Assembly: GCA_003054695.1 (NCBI GenBank)
Contig: QAZA01000016.1
Coordinates: forward strand, 62,001 to 126,000
Length of the DNA: 64,000 nucleotides
Reading direction: 5' to 3'
Source: Verrucomicrobia bacterium LW23
GTDB lineage: Bacteria; Verrucomicrobiota; Verrucomicrobiia; Methylacidiphilales; UBA1321
The position numbers were made by a program, and so were the translations under genes. The stretch's first letter is position 1; each line of letters begins with the position of its first letter. Shown piece by piece: positions 10,839 through 19,700 of the stretch. Under the pieces are notes generated by a model. The model saw nothing but the letters and a program-made list of their open reading frames with translations. It searched no databases and was not told the DNA's origin.

Positions 10839-12371
10839 TCAGGAGGCGATCTTCTTCTCGGCCTGGCCGGCGGCGGCGCAGATGCGTTTGGCTACCGCAG
10901 CGCCGCTTTCCAGGGCGCCTTCCATATAGCCGGGGAAGGCGTAGCTGACGTGCTCGCCGGCAAACTGGAGGCGGCCGGTGCCTTGCTCCAGGGCGTTGCC
11001 GACGCGGGTGATCTGGCCGGGCGCGGCAAAGCAGTAGCCGCCGCGGGTGTGGGGATCGGCCGGCCAGGCCATGTAGCGGGCGTGCGTCCAGTTGGAAGTA
11101 AAGCCGGGGTAGGCGCGTTCGATTTCCGCCTGGAGAAAGGCGTCGCGCGAGGCCGCGGGCTTGCGAAGGCTGGCCAGGGCGGCGCCGGCGCTGCAAAAGC
11201 CGACCATGCACGCGGGGCCGTTGCCGACGGGCTGGTTGTCGGTGCCTTCCCACGTCATGCTGACAGGTCCGTTGCTCATGCTGTCGGCCGCCAGGCCCTG
11301 CTTCTTCCAAAAGCGGCTGCGCACGGCGCTGAGGTATTTGAGGCTGATGCCCATCTGCAGCGCGCGCACGCGGGAGGGGAGGCCGGGGCGAAAATGCATG
11401 CGGCTCCACAACGTGGGCGGGATGGTAAGTACCGCAAAATCAGCCTCATACACAAGGGCGCCCGCCGTTTTAATGCGGATGAGCCCGGCCGCGTCGTCCG
11501 TCTCCACATGGGTAACGCAGGTGCCCAGGTGGATGCGCTGGCGCCCTACGGCGGCGGCCAGGCGTGTGGCCAGCTGGTCGTTGCCGCCCCGGCAGCGGTG
11601 GGTTTCGGAGTCCGTCCAGTAGCGCTCCACGCCGCCGCCGCGCACCTGGGCCAGCATGCCCAGGTAGCTCATGCGGCTGAGTTTGACACCGTTGTCGGCT
11701 ACCAGATTGGTCTCCAGCACACCGCGGGTATGGCTGTCCAGGCCCAGGGAGTGGAGCCAGTCGCCCATGTTGCGGCGGTCCAGCGCGGCGGCATTGGGCG
11801 TCAGCCACGGGGCGCGGATGTTGACGGTGCGGGCGTCGGCATTGAGCTTGCTGAAGCAGTGCTGCATGGCCTCCCACAACCGCGTTTCCTCGGCGGAGCC
11901 CAGTCGTTTGCCGTCGATCACAATGGGCGCGTCGGCGTCCGGGTCCTCCGTCATCGGCAGCATGCTCAGGCCAAAGCGGCGGGCGTAGGCCCACCAGGCC
12001 ACGTGGTTAATGCCGATAAGCTCCGCGCCGCCCTCCACAACGCGGCCGGGGATAAAGTTGCGGAGGCTGAGCACCCGCCCGCCCACGCGATCGCGGGCCT
12101 CCAACACGGTAACGTCGAAGCCGGCGTGCTGCAGTTCGTACGCCGCGGTTAGTCCGGAGAAGCCGGCGCCGATGATCACAACGCGTCCCTTTGCCCGCCG
12201 GCTGGCGGGCCGGGCCGCCGCGGGGGTCGATTCGCTCAGCAGCACCGCCCCCGCCGCCGCAGCCAGCCTGGCCAGAAAGGCGCGCCGCGAGATGCCGGAG
12301 CGCGGGACGTCCGCCGGGGGGAGTTCGACACCCTGACGCTGGGCAAGCTTGCGGTAGAGAGCGCTGAGCAT
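10839..12371 (-). CDS. Tat-exported FAD-dependent amine oxidase
   Basis: A 510-residue flavoprotein of the monoamine oxidase/tryptophan 2-monooxygenase type. Near the N-terminus SRRAFLARLAAAAGAVLL is a twin-arginine signal (SRRxFL plus hydrophobic stretch), so the folded enzyme is probably exported to the periplasm. The FAD Rossmann motif VVIIGAGFSGLTAAYEL with LEARDRVGGR follows. The C-terminal FAD segment reads LQFAGEHVSYAFPGYMEGAL, typical of flavin amine oxidases. The amine substrate is not predictable. The ATG at 12371 was chosen because it places the Tat signal at the N-terminus; the frame stays open to 12575 only because it runs into a palindromic repeat. Its immediate neighbours give no pathway clue. 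Confidence 0.85.
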   Translation of the reverse strand: MLSALYRKLAQRQGVELPPADVPRSGISRRAFLARLAAAAGAVLLSESTPAAARPASRRAKGRVVIIGAGFSGLTAAYELQHAGFDVTVLEARDRVGGRVLSLRNFIPGRVVEGGAELIGINHVAWWAYARRFGLSMLPMTEDPDADAPIVIDGKRLGSAEETRLWEAMQHCFSKLNADARTVNIRAPWLTPNAAALDRRNMGDWLHSLGLDSHTRGVLETNLVADNGVKLSRMSYLGMLAQVRGGGVERYWTDSETHRCRGGNDQLATRLAAAVGRQRIHLGTCVTHVETDDAAGLIRIKTAGALVYEADFAVLTIPPTLWSRMHFRPGLPSRVRALQMGISLKYLSAVRSRFWKKQGLAADSMSNGPVSMTWEGTDNQPVGNGPACMVGFCSAGAALASLRKPAASRDAFLQAEIERAYPGFTSNWTHARYMAWPADPHTRGGYCFAAPGQITRVGNALEQGTGRLQFAGEHVSYAFPGYMEGALESGAAVAKRICAAAGQAEKKIAS

Positions 12372-12471
12372 ATGGGCGCACGTTAGCGAGGTTGCGCGCG
12401 GGGTAAAATCCAAAACGCGCCGCCCGCGCCGTTTTTTTCTTTGCCAAGGTGCCTGGCACCGCCCGATCCAA

Positions 12472-12615
12472 CTAGTGCATCGGCAATGATCTATTTTAGG
12501 ATTAAGGCGGTTCAAGAAGAGATGTTCGCAAGGCTCTGACAACCTCGAAGAGGTTATCGGAAATTCCCCGTCCATGCACGTCTGATCCTAAAATAGATCT
12601 TTTCCGATGCACTAG
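12472..12615. repeat. MITE-like element with CTAGTGCATCGG termini (full copy)
   Basis: Both ends read CTAGTGCATCGG inwards, followed by A(A/T)GATCTATTTTAGGAT, giving terminal inverted repeats of about 31 bp with few mismatches. The interior holds AACCTCGAAGAGGTT at 12541-12555. A half copy of the same left end lies at 48836-48875. No coding capacity. Confidence 0.8.
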
Positions 12616-12617
12616 AC

Positions 12618-12769
12618 GCTGTCGACATTCGAATTATTCCCTTCTCAGTCTTGGCGATCTTTCCGTCCTTGGCGTTAAAAATCCCCTCGCGATACAATCC
12701 AACAGATTTTAAACGCCAAGGACGGAAAGATCGCCAACGGGAACCGCAGACCGCCGAAATGTCGACAGC
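12618..12769. repeat. Palindromic element with GCTGTCGACATT termini, copy 1
   Basis: The outer ends GCTGTCGACATT (12618-12629) and AATGTCGACAGC (12758-12769) are perfect inverted repeats. Inner arms CTTGGCGATCTTTCCGTCCT plus TGGCG and their complement CGCCAAGGACGGAAAGATCG form a second stem. The same outer ends and inner arm sequence recur at 36986-37234. It starts 2 bp after the previous element. Confidence 0.85.
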
Positions 12770-12839
12770 CCCCCTTCGCGTAACATAATCAGATTCTTTC
12801 CGGAGTCGTAGGGGAACGGATTATCTCTCGCGAAGGGGG
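12770..12839. repeat. Short palindrome, CCCCCTTCGCG arms
   Basis: CCCCCTTCGCG (12770-12780) and CGCGAAGGGGG (12829-12839) are perfect 11-bp inverted repeats around a 48-bp loop. It directly abuts the GCTGTCGACATT element, so three palindromes are joined end to end in this spacer. The remaining bases to 12893 show nothing else. Confidence 0.6.
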
Positions 12840-12893
12840 ACAAAGCCGCTAAGGGCAGAGGCTATGGAAATCTCTGCGCGATAGACTTTTGCA

Positions 12894-14777
12894 TTATGCT
12901 GTCGCCGTGGCCACCGCCACCGGCGGCGCGTTTTCGCTCTCCAGGATGGCTTCGGTGCGCTCGCTCTCAAACTGGCGGGTGTAGAGGGCGTGATAGTGGC
13001 TGCGCGCGGCCATCAGCTCGGCATGGGTGCCGCTCTCCAGAATGCGCCCTTTTTCGATGACCAGGATGCGGTCCGCGCGGCGGATGGTGGAGAGGCGGTG
13101 CGCGATGACGAAGCTGATGCGGCCGCGGAAGATGGCCTGCAGGCCGCGCTGGATAAGCTGCTCCGTCTCCGTATCGATGGACGACGTCGCCTCGTCCATG
13201 ATAAAGATGCGCGGGTTGGCCAGCAGCGCGCGGGCAAAGGAGACGAGCTGCTTTTGCCCGGTGGAGAGCGCGTTGCCGCCTTCGCCCACTTCCGTCTCGT
13301 AGCCGTGCTCCAGCGCGCGGATGAATTCATCCGCGTTGACGCTGCGCGCGGCCGCCTCAATCTCCTCGTCGGTCGCGTCCAGCCGGCCATAGCGTATGTT
13401 ATCCCGTATCGTTCCGCTAAACAGGTGCGGCCCCTGAAGCACAATGCCCAGGTTGGACTGGTACCACAGCAACCCGCGCTCGCGTAAGTCCCTGCCGTTT
13501 ACGAGGATGCGTCCGGCCGTGGGCTCATAAAAGCGGGCCGCCAGGTTAACGATGGTGCTTTTGCCGCCGCCGCTGGCGCCGACGAGCGCGATTGTCTGGC
13601 CGGCTTGTACATGCAGGTTAAAGTCGCGCAGTACCGGCTTGTCCGCTGTATACGCAAAGTCCACGTGCTCAAAGGTTAAGCTCTGGATGTCAGGCTCATG
13701 CCCGTCCGGCGCCAGTTCGGGCGATGGGGCCGCGGTGTACGCCGCCAGCCGCTCGCGCACGTCGTCGCTGTCGCAGATGCCCGGCTGCGTGGCCAGCAGG
13801 CTCAGCACCCGCTCGCCCGCCGCCTGCGCGCCCTGCATCTGGATGAGCGTCTGCGCCATCTGATGCACGGGGTGGAAAAACTGGCCCGCGTAGAAGATGA
13901 ACGCCACGAGGGTGCCCAGCGTCAGCGTTTGCGCAAGCACGCTGCCGCCGCCGTACCACAGTGCCAGGCCGGCCGCCACGCTGCCCAGCGTCAGCACAAG
14001 GGGGATGTACACGGCGCTTTGCATTGCGTTAAGTAGCGATACATCATACATTTGCGATGACAGGCGTTGAAACTCGCGCAGGTTTGCCTCCTCGCGCACC
14101 AGCGATTTAGTGGTGCGCAGGCCCTGCAGAGCCTCGGCAAAGCTGGCGGTAATCATCGAGTTAAACCGCCGCGTCTCGCGCGAGGAAACGAGGAGCTTGC
14201 GCTGGAAGATCAGGCTGATCCAGATGAGCGCCGGCACGACGGAGAGCACCAGCAGGCCCAGCGTGGGGTGCAACACCACCAGCACAATCGCGATGGTCGA
14301 GACCAGGCACGAGGACCAGATCAGATCGAGCGAGCCCCACGCGATAATGCGGCCGAGCTTGTCGCAGTCGGAGGTGAGCCGCGAGATGAGCCAGCCGGTG
14401 GGCCGGTGGTCAAAGTAGGCAAACTCCAGCTCCTGAATGCGCCGGAAGCACTCCTCGCGGATGTCGTGGCTCATGTTGTGCGAGAGGGTGCCCGCCGCGT
14501 TGATGAAGATCCAGACGCTGAGCGAAAAGGTCGTGATCATCGCAAAGTACGCGCCCGCGATGAGCCGGAAATCAGTATTCTTGCCGGTCGCCACCACCTC
14601 GTCCATCGCCCACCGCGTCAGCAACGCAAAGGAGGCATCGCAAAACGCGATAACCACGGCCGCGACAGCCAGCGTGATAAGATGGCGCCGGTAGGGCAGC
14701 GCGTGGCGGAACACGCGCGTCCAGAGGCTGAAATCCAGCTTGTCGCTTACCGCGTCGACCTGGGATGTATCGTGCAT
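12894..14777 (-). CDS. ABC exporter half, MdlB-like (canonical ATPase site subunit)
   Basis: A 627-residue half-transporter: an N-terminal type I exporter membrane domain with six predicted helices (about 25-330) and a C-terminal ATPase. Walker A is GASGGGKST (about 400), the Q-loop LGIVLQ, the signature is LSTGQ rather than LSGGQ, Walker B is IFIMDEATSSID with the catalytic Glu present, and the switch His is in IAHRLST. A deviant signature together with an intact Walker B is what MdlB-type partners of heterodimeric exporters show. It lies 54 bp downstream of its partner gene and is probably cotranscribed. The substrate (drug, lipid or peptide) is unknown. Confidence 0.85.
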   Translation of the reverse strand: MHDTSQVDAVSDKLDFSLWTRVFRHALPYRRHLITLAVAAVVIAFCDASFALLTRWAMDEVVATGKNTDFRLIAGAYFAMITTFSLSVWIFINAAGTLSHNMSHDIREECFRRIQELEFAYFDHRPTGWLISRLTSDCDKLGRIIAWGSLDLIWSSCLVSTIAIVLVVLHPTLGLLVLSVVPALIWISLIFQRKLLVSSRETRRFNSMITASFAEALQGLRTTKSLVREEANLREFQRLSSQMYDVSLLNAMQSAVYIPLVLTLGSVAAGLALWYGGGSVLAQTLTLGTLVAFIFYAGQFFHPVHQMAQTLIQMQGAQAAGERVLSLLATQPGICDSDDVRERLAAYTAAPSPELAPDGHEPDIQSLTFEHVDFAYTADKPVLRDFNLHVQAGQTIALVGASGGGKSTIVNLAARFYEPTAGRILVNGRDLRERGLLWYQSNLGIVLQGPHLFSGTIRDNIRYGRLDATDEEIEAAARSVNADEFIRALEHGYETEVGEGGNALSTGQKQLVSFARALLANPRIFIMDEATSSIDTETEQLIQRGLQAIFRGRISFVIAHRLSTIRRADRILVIEKGRILESGTHAELMAARSHYHALYTRQFESERTEAILESENAPPVAVATATA

Positions 14778-14831
14778 AAGAGTGTGAAGAAGAAAGGTTT
14801 TCGGATATCGGGACAGCTCTCCAACGCAGCT

Positions 14832-16784
14832 TCAGCGGCCCACCTCCAGGCATTCCATCGGTGCCGTTGCCTGCGCGCCTGCCTGCGCACCATCGCCCGC
14901 ATCTCCAGCCGCGCCCTCTTCCCGCTCCACCGCGTTCTGGATCTCCCACAGCCGCCGGTACAGCCCTTCCGCCGCAAGCAGCTCGGCGTGGGTGCCTTCC
15001 TGGATGATGCGGCCGTGTTCGAGCACGATCACGCGATCTGCGTGGGCCAGGGTGGAGAGGCGGTGCGCGATGACGAGGGTGGTGCGGCGACCATGGCGGC
15101 TGCGCAGGGCGCGCAGGATGTTGCCCTCCGTCTCCGCGTCCACGGCGCTCATCGCGTCGTCCAGCAGAAGCACGGGGGTGTCGCGCAGCAGTGCTCTCGC
15201 CAGGGCCACGCGTTGCCGCTGGCCGCCGGAGAGCGTGACGCCGCGCTCCCCCACGGGGGTGGCGTAGCTGGCGGGGAAGCCGCTTATTGTCTCGTGGATG
15301 TCCGCCGCGCGCGCGGCCTCCTGGATGGCCGCCTCCGCAACGGAGGCGCCATGGCCCAGGCTGATGTTCTCGGCAATGGTTTTGGAGTACAGAAACGGCT
15401 CCTGCATCACCACGGAGAACTGCGCGCGCACCCACTGGCGGTCCAGCGTGTTCAGCTCGCGGCCGTCCAGGCGGATGGAGCCGCCGGTGTAGTCGTACAG
15501 CCGCACCAGCAGGTGCATAATGGTGCTTTTACCCGCGCCCGAGGGGCCGAGGATGGCCAGCGTTTGCCCGGGCTGCACGCTAAAGCTGATGCCGTTGAGC
15601 GCGGCGTGCTCCGCGGCGGGGTTGTGCGCAAAGGCCAGGTCGCGCACCTCAATAGCGCCCCGAAAATCGGGCAGCGTGTTGCCTTCCGCCGTGGGCTTGG
15701 GCGCGCTCTCGCGCGGCTCGGACAGGATCTCGCCCATGCGCACCAGGGCAACCGAGCATTTGCCCAGCTCCGTCAGCGTGCGCCCCATCTGCCGCACGGG
15801 CCACAGCACCATGTTGAGGAAGATAAGGAACGTGAAGAGCATGCCGGTTGTCAGCGTGCCCTCCGCGATGAACCAGACGCCCGCAAACAGCACCAGGCCG
15901 TTCTGCAGCAGCGAGACAAAGTCGGACACAGACCAGTACCACGCCATCAGGCGAAGCAGGCGGATGCTGCGGTCGCGATACAGCTTGTTGGGGCCCGCAA
16001 ACTTCTCCATCTCATAGTTTTGGCGCGAGAAGGCGCGCACGACGCGCAGGCCGGTCAGGTTCTCCTGCACCAGGCGGGTAACCTGGCCCTCGGCCTTGTC
16101 GACTTCGAGGAACAGATCGCGCACCCAGGCAAAGTAAAAGGTGCCGAAGAGCATCAGCGGCACAATCAGCACCAGGGAGATGCCGGTCATGCGCACGTCC
16201 AGCAGCAGCATCACGGGCAGGGCCGTCAGCAGCAGCAGCGTGGCGTTGCTAATCTCGACGACCTGCGTGGAGATGGCGGTGCGCAGCGTTTCGACGTCCG
16301 ACGTGCAGCGCTGGATCAGGTCGCCCGTCTCGGCCTTGTCGTGAAAGCGCGCGGGCAGGCGCTGCAGGTGATCGTACAGCAAGTCCTTGATGCGCAACGC
16401 GATGCCGTCCGACGCCAGCGCGGCGTACCGGCCCTTGAGGTACGAGAACACGCCCGCAATCATCGTCAGCGCCACGCACACCACCGGCGGCCACCACAGG
16501 TTGGCGCGAATGTAGTCGACGCCGCCCAGCCACGCGATTACGTAGCCCGCCAGTGAATCCGCCGCAGGCGCCTTGCCGGCCAGCACCGAGTCAATTACCG
16601 CGCCGACAATCAGCGGCCCGATGTAAGTGACTGCGGTGGAGACCAGTAGCGCGGCAATGGAAACCGCGTAAAGCCCGCGATAGCCTTGTGTCAGCTGCCA
16701 CAGCAAGGCAAACGGCGTCGGCTTGGCCGCCTCGGCTTTGGACTCCGGCAACGCCGACGGTGAGGGGGATGTGGTTGAGCCCAT
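14832..16784 (-). CDS. ABC exporter half, MdlA-like (degenerate ATPase site subunit)
   Basis: A 650-residue half-transporter with six predicted membrane helices (about 35-340) and an ATPase domain. Walker A is GPSGAGKST (about 420) and the signature is a canonical LSGGQRQR. Walker B reads LLLDDAMSAVD, so the catalytic Glu is Asp, and the switch His is in IAHRLST. This is the MdlA/TM287-type degenerate half that pairs with a canonical half, matching the downstream gene, which has LSTGQ and an intact Glu. Together they would form a heterodimeric inner-membrane exporter with one active and one degenerate ATP site. First gene of the two-gene unit. Confidence 0.85.
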   Translation of the reverse strand: MGSTTSPSPSALPESKAEAAKPTPFALLWQLTQGYRGLYAVSIAALLVSTAVTYIGPLIVGAVIDSVLAGKAPAADSLAGYVIAWLGGVDYIRANLWWPPVVCVALTMIAGVFSYLKGRYAALASDGIALRIKDLLYDHLQRLPARFHDKAETGDLIQRCTSDVETLRTAISTQVVEISNATLLLLTALPVMLLLDVRMTGISLVLIVPLMLFGTFYFAWVRDLFLEVDKAEGQVTRLVQENLTGLRVVRAFSRQNYEMEKFAGPNKLYRDRSIRLLRLMAWYWSVSDFVSLLQNGLVLFAGVWFIAEGTLTTGMLFTFLIFLNMVLWPVRQMGRTLTELGKCSVALVRMGEILSEPRESAPKPTAEGNTLPDFRGAIEVRDLAFAHNPAAEHAALNGISFSVQPGQTLAILGPSGAGKSTIMHLLVRLYDYTGGSIRLDGRELNTLDRQWVRAQFSVVMQEPFLYSKTIAENISLGHGASVAEAAIQEAARAADIHETISGFPASYATPVGERGVTLSGGQRQRVALARALLRDTPVLLLDDAMSAVDAETEGNILRALRSRHGRRTTLVIAHRLSTLAHADRVIVLEHGRIIQEGTHAELLAAEGLYRRLWEIQNAVEREEGAAGDAGDGAQAGAQATAPMECLEVGR

Positions 16785-17306
16785 AAATGGACGTGGAAGT
16801 TAGGAGATGGCCGGTTTGGCGTCGGACACATGGATGTCGAACAACGCGGCGGACTGAAAGATGACGGTTGGCGGACGTGCCCGCGGACAACAAAGCGCGC
16901 GAGCGGAGCAGAGCTGTTGCGCTGACTTTTGCGGGTCGCGGCTTCTTTCGGACGGACAACGTGTCCTGCTTGTGAAGCTCAGCCCGCGGCGTTCAGGGAC
17001 CGGGGCCGGCTGGAGACGCTCGACTAAGGTCGAAGATCAGCGGCGACGCCCAGTCCCATTCCGGAAACACCGGGAACACTCAGGAAGCGATTGGCGGCGA
17101 TGATCATCATGAAGGTAACCTTTTCAATTACGGTCAAAACCCGACCGTGCGAAACCATTACCACGCTGCGCCAGCCCGCCACAAGAAAAAAATGCGGCGA
17201 GCGCACGAAACATGCGGACGGAGAGAGGGAGGCGGAGGAAGGAAACTCCAGGACTGCATACGTCGTGGAGGTTCCAGGGGCTGACTGCATGCGTACTTAA
17301 GCCGCA
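16785..17306. other. 522-bp spacer without recognised genes
   Basis: Between the start of the ABC exporter operon and the end of the LysR gene. No reading frame here looks real and no clear long palindrome, tRNA or riboswitch is visible. It should hold the promoter of the ABC operon (minus strand) and the end of the lysR-type transcript, but I cannot point to either. Confidence 0.4.
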
Positions 17307-18269
17307 TTACCCCAACGCCAGGCCGTCGCACGGCGCCCGGCGTTGCACTCGCGCGGTGCGCCCTTGTTCGCGCTTCTCCAGTACCTTGACAAGGCTTGCC
17401 AGCAAGGGCGACTTATTGCCGCAGTGAAAGAGAAAGCGGCGCTCCAGCACGGCGTCCGCCTGGGCCAGCGGTTTAAAGAGCACGCTGCCATCGCCCTCCG
17501 GGTCGAGCTTCGTGGCGCTTTCCGGGATGAGGCACACGCCCTCCCCCAGGGCCACCATCGCAATGATCGCCGTCCAGCGGTCGGACTCCTCCAGCACTGT
17601 GGGGCGAAAGCCCGCGTCCTCGCACAGTTGCAGCATGCGCTGGTACAGGGCCGGGGAGGCTTTCTCCTGGAGGGTAATCCACTTTTCGTCAGCAAAGTCG
17701 CGCAAATCCACCTCGCCGGCGGCGGCAAGGCGGTGCCCCAGCGGCAAAGCGACCTTGAAGGCCTCCCGGCGCCAGAAGATGGTGCGCAGCTCGTCGTTCA
17801 TCCTATGCGGGGTGGCGCCGATAAACGCGCCGTCTATCTGCCTCTGCTGCACCGCGTTAATCAGATCCGGCGAAAGCATGTCGTGCAGGCGGATCTGGCA
17901 GCTGTGCACGTGGGTGCGAAAGTGGCGCAGCGTCTCAATCATCTCCCCCTCCAGCAGCGCGCCCACAAAGCCTATGCTCATCCGCGTGGCCTGCCCCTGC
18001 CGGGCGCGGCGCACCGTCTCCACGGCGCGATCGAGCAGACGCAGCACCTCCCGCGTGTCCTCCAGAAACAGCGCGCCGGCCGGCGTCAGCTCCACCACCC
18101 GCGTATTGCGGATAAGCAAGGGCGTGCCGAGGCGATCCTCCAGCTGCTGGATGTGCCGCGTCAGCGGGGGCTGGGAGAGGTTAATGCGCTGGGCCGCTTT
18201 CGCAAAGTTCAGCTCTTCCGCCACGGCCACAAAGCATTCCAGCTCGCGTATGGTAGCCCGGTCGTTCAT
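17307..18269 (-). CDS. LysR-family transcriptional regulator
   Basis: A 320-residue protein of normal LysR length. The N-terminal winged HTH (RELECFVAVAEELNFAKAAQ, then INLSQPPLTRHIQQLE and GTPLLIRN) is typical of the family. The effector domain has SIGFVGALLEGEM at its start and FADEKWITL in the middle; this resembles the subgroup of BenM/CatM/CbnR-like regulators of aromatic or related metabolism, but the ligand cannot be predicted. The ATG at 18269 was chosen because it gives the standard HTH position; the frame extends 30 codons further upstream without family resemblance. The gene is divergent from the Roadblock gene. The adjacent target is not obvious. Confidence 0.85.
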   Translation of the reverse strand: MNDRATIRELECFVAVAEELNFAKAAQRINLSQPPLTRHIQQLEDRLGTPLLIRNTRVVELTPAGALFLEDTREVLRLLDRAVETVRRARQGQATRMSIGFVGALLEGEMIETLRHFRTHVHSCQIRLHDMLSPDLINAVQQRQIDGAFIGATPHRMNDELRTIFWRREAFKVALPLGHRLAAAGEVDLRDFADEKWITLQEKASPALYQRMLQLCEDAGFRPTVLEESDRWTAIIAMVALGEGVCLIPESATKLDPEGDGSVLFKPLAQADAVLERRFLFHCGNKSPLLASLVKVLEKREQGRTARVQRRAPCDGLALG

Positions 18270-18482
18270 TCGCGGGTACGACTTTAATGCTATTTTGAGA
18301 ATTCTACAATTCAGTATTAGCAATTCCGCAATCCAGCTACGCAGGGCATGATAGTTCATAGTAGTACGGTATCAACAACTCTATTACCGCCAGTGTGATA
18401 CAGCTTACGAAAGGGCCCTTTGCCCCTGTGATGTTTCGTCGCTTGCCCGTTTGTATCAACTGGTCCCCTGCCCTCGCCTCCC

Positions 18483-18848
18483 ATGACAACCAATCAACAG
18501 CTTCAGACTATTCTCGATAAACTGCGCGTCGACGTCCCCGATCTCCGAGGGGTGCTTGTGGCGACATCCGACGGCCTGGCCGTGGCTCACTCCATCTCGT
18601 CTGGCGACTCCAACCGCATCGCGGCGATGGTGGCCACCGCCCTGGGCCTGGGCAAACGCATCTGCGAAACCATCGGCGGCGGCGCGCTCAGCGAGACATC
18701 GTTCTCCGGCGCCACCGGCCAGGTGTATGTGTACAGCGCCGGCACCAAGGGCGTGCTGGGCGTTCTCTCCGCGCCCGGCGCCAACATTGGCCTGATTCAC
18801 CTGGAGGCCCGCGAGGCCGCAACGAAGATTCAGCAGGTGCTGGGCTAA
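18483..18848 (+). CDS. Roadblock/LC7 domain protein
   Basis: A 121-residue single-domain protein. DLRGVLVATSDGLAVAHSIS followed by NRIAAMVATALGLGKRIC, a beta-strand GGALSETSF and VYVYSAGTKGVLGVLSAP is the Roadblock/LC7 (MglB-like) fold. Bacterial members regulate small GTPases or act as dimeric scaffolds. No GTPase gene of the MglA type is seen in the window. It is followed 58 bp later by a small protein likely to act with it. Confidence 0.8.
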   Translation: MTTNQQLQTILDKLRVDVPDLRGVLVATSDGLAVAHSISSGDSNRIAAMVATALGLGKRICETIGGGALSETSFSGATGQVYVYSAGTKGVLGVLSAPGANIGLIHLEAREAATKIQQVLG

Positions 18849-18906
18849 CCGTCGCCGCGCTTACCATCCCCTTTTTTCGCAACGCTCCACTTTTAACAGC
18901 TCTATT

Positions 18907-19365
18907 ATGGCCGATACACGTTCCAGTCTGGGAGATTACAGCAGCATCGTCTGCTTTAAAGCCGTCATTACCGGTGTGGAAGACACGCTGGGCACCGACG
19001 GCGCCGCCGTCGTCTTTACGCGCGCGGGCCGCGTACGCGGGCAAAACCTGGCGCAAAAGCTGGGCAAAACCAACGTGCCGATCGCCGATCTGGCCCCGAT
19101 GCTCAACGCCGCCCTGGGCAAGGACGGCACGCGCCTGTGCATTGTTACCGACGCGCGCGCCACCCCCGCCGGCCTGGAGATCGACACCCAGGAGACCGTC
19201 TGCTCCGCCGGCGAGCCCGCGGGATCGGACCGCACCTGCACCTTCACGCTCGGCGCCATTTGGGGCGCGGTAGAGACGCTGACCGGCCAGAGCTACCAGG
19301 CCACCCACACCGATTGCGTGCTGCGCGGGGGCTCCTGCGACCGGTTTGTGTTGGTAAAGCAGTAA
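18907..19365 (+). CDS. Small V4R-like or unknown protein next to Roadblock
   Basis: A 152-residue soluble protein. It opens with a conserved helix-strand region (SSIVCFKAVITGVEDTLGTD, then GAAVVFTRAGRVRGQNLAQK). It ends ETLTGQSYQATHTDCVLRGG followed by SCDRFVL, a pattern reminiscent of the C-terminus of V4R (4-vinyl reductase) domains, which bind small hydrophobic ligands or metal through clustered Cys/His. The resemblance is by eye only. It likely forms an operon with the Roadblock gene. The stop codon lies in a 7-bp tandem repeat. Confidence 0.6.
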   Translation: MADTRSSLGDYSSIVCFKAVITGVEDTLGTDGAAVVFTRAGRVRGQNLAQKLGKTNVPIADLAPMLNAALGKDGTRLCIVTDARATPAGLEIDTQETVCSAGEPAGSDRTCTFTLGAIWGAVETLTGQSYQATHTDCVLRGGSCDRFVLVKQ

Positions 19366-19387
19366 GCAGTAAGCAGTAAGCAGTGAG
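19357..19387. repeat. 7-bp tandem repeat GCAGTAA
   Basis: About four head-to-tail units of GCAGTAA (the last one diverged to GCAGTGA) overlap the stop codon of the preceding gene, which uses the TAA of the first unit. Because the unit is 7 bp, gain or loss of copies would not move this first stop codon. Such heptanucleotide repeats are usually selfish or slippage-generated. Confidence 0.75.
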
Positions 19388-19673
19388 GAAAGCGCGGGCG
19401 GCGGCAACCGCCACGATTGCTGCCGCAAAACATCCAGCCCGCAGTGCGGGTTGCACCAGGTTGCACATCCTGTCTCGACAGGATCATGCTTACCAAAGGC
19501 AACCTGTTTCTGCGGGTTTAATGTTTGCGGAGATCATACACAGAGCAACCGCCCGCTCTGGAAGCACGGAATGCGTTCATGAGGCGAATTCATACATTTA
19601 TACACCATATCGGCATAAATATCGAAGGTGCTTTAAATTAAGAATTTTAACTAATTCGCAGCTGGCGGACTTT
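19388..19673. other. AT-rich leader region upstream of amt
   Basis: No gene is supported. The stretch becomes AT-rich from about 19560. Bases 19649-19680 resemble one end of the palindromic element at 10580-10738. The reading frame of the Amt gene is open through here, but the residues look unlike any Amt N-terminus. Confidence 0.4.
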
Positions 19674-19688
19674 TGGCACATCGGGTGC
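19674..19688 (+). promoter_or_regulatory. Sigma-54-like promoter match upstream of amt
   Basis: TGGCAC, 5 bases, then GTGC gives the GG-N10-GC spacing of sigma-54 promoters with a perfect -24 half and one mismatch in TTGC. Nitrogen-controlled amt genes are classic sigma-54 targets. Transcription would start about at 19699, leaving almost no leader before the ATG at 19701. The overlap with repeat-like sequence also allows a chance match. Confidence 0.35.
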
Positions 19689-19700
19689 TCGCGCAGTTGT

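Noticed and set aside
12372-12575. N-terminal extension of the amine oxidase
   Set aside because: The added residues are translated from the CTAGTGCATCGG repeat and would place the Tat signal internally.
14067-16556. 829-codon plus-strand frame across both ABC exporter genes
   Set aside because: It spans two real genes on the other strand and contains no recognisable domain.
18360-18482. LysR operator GTATCA-N21-TGATAC
   Set aside because: The half sites are too short and too far apart for a confident LysR site.
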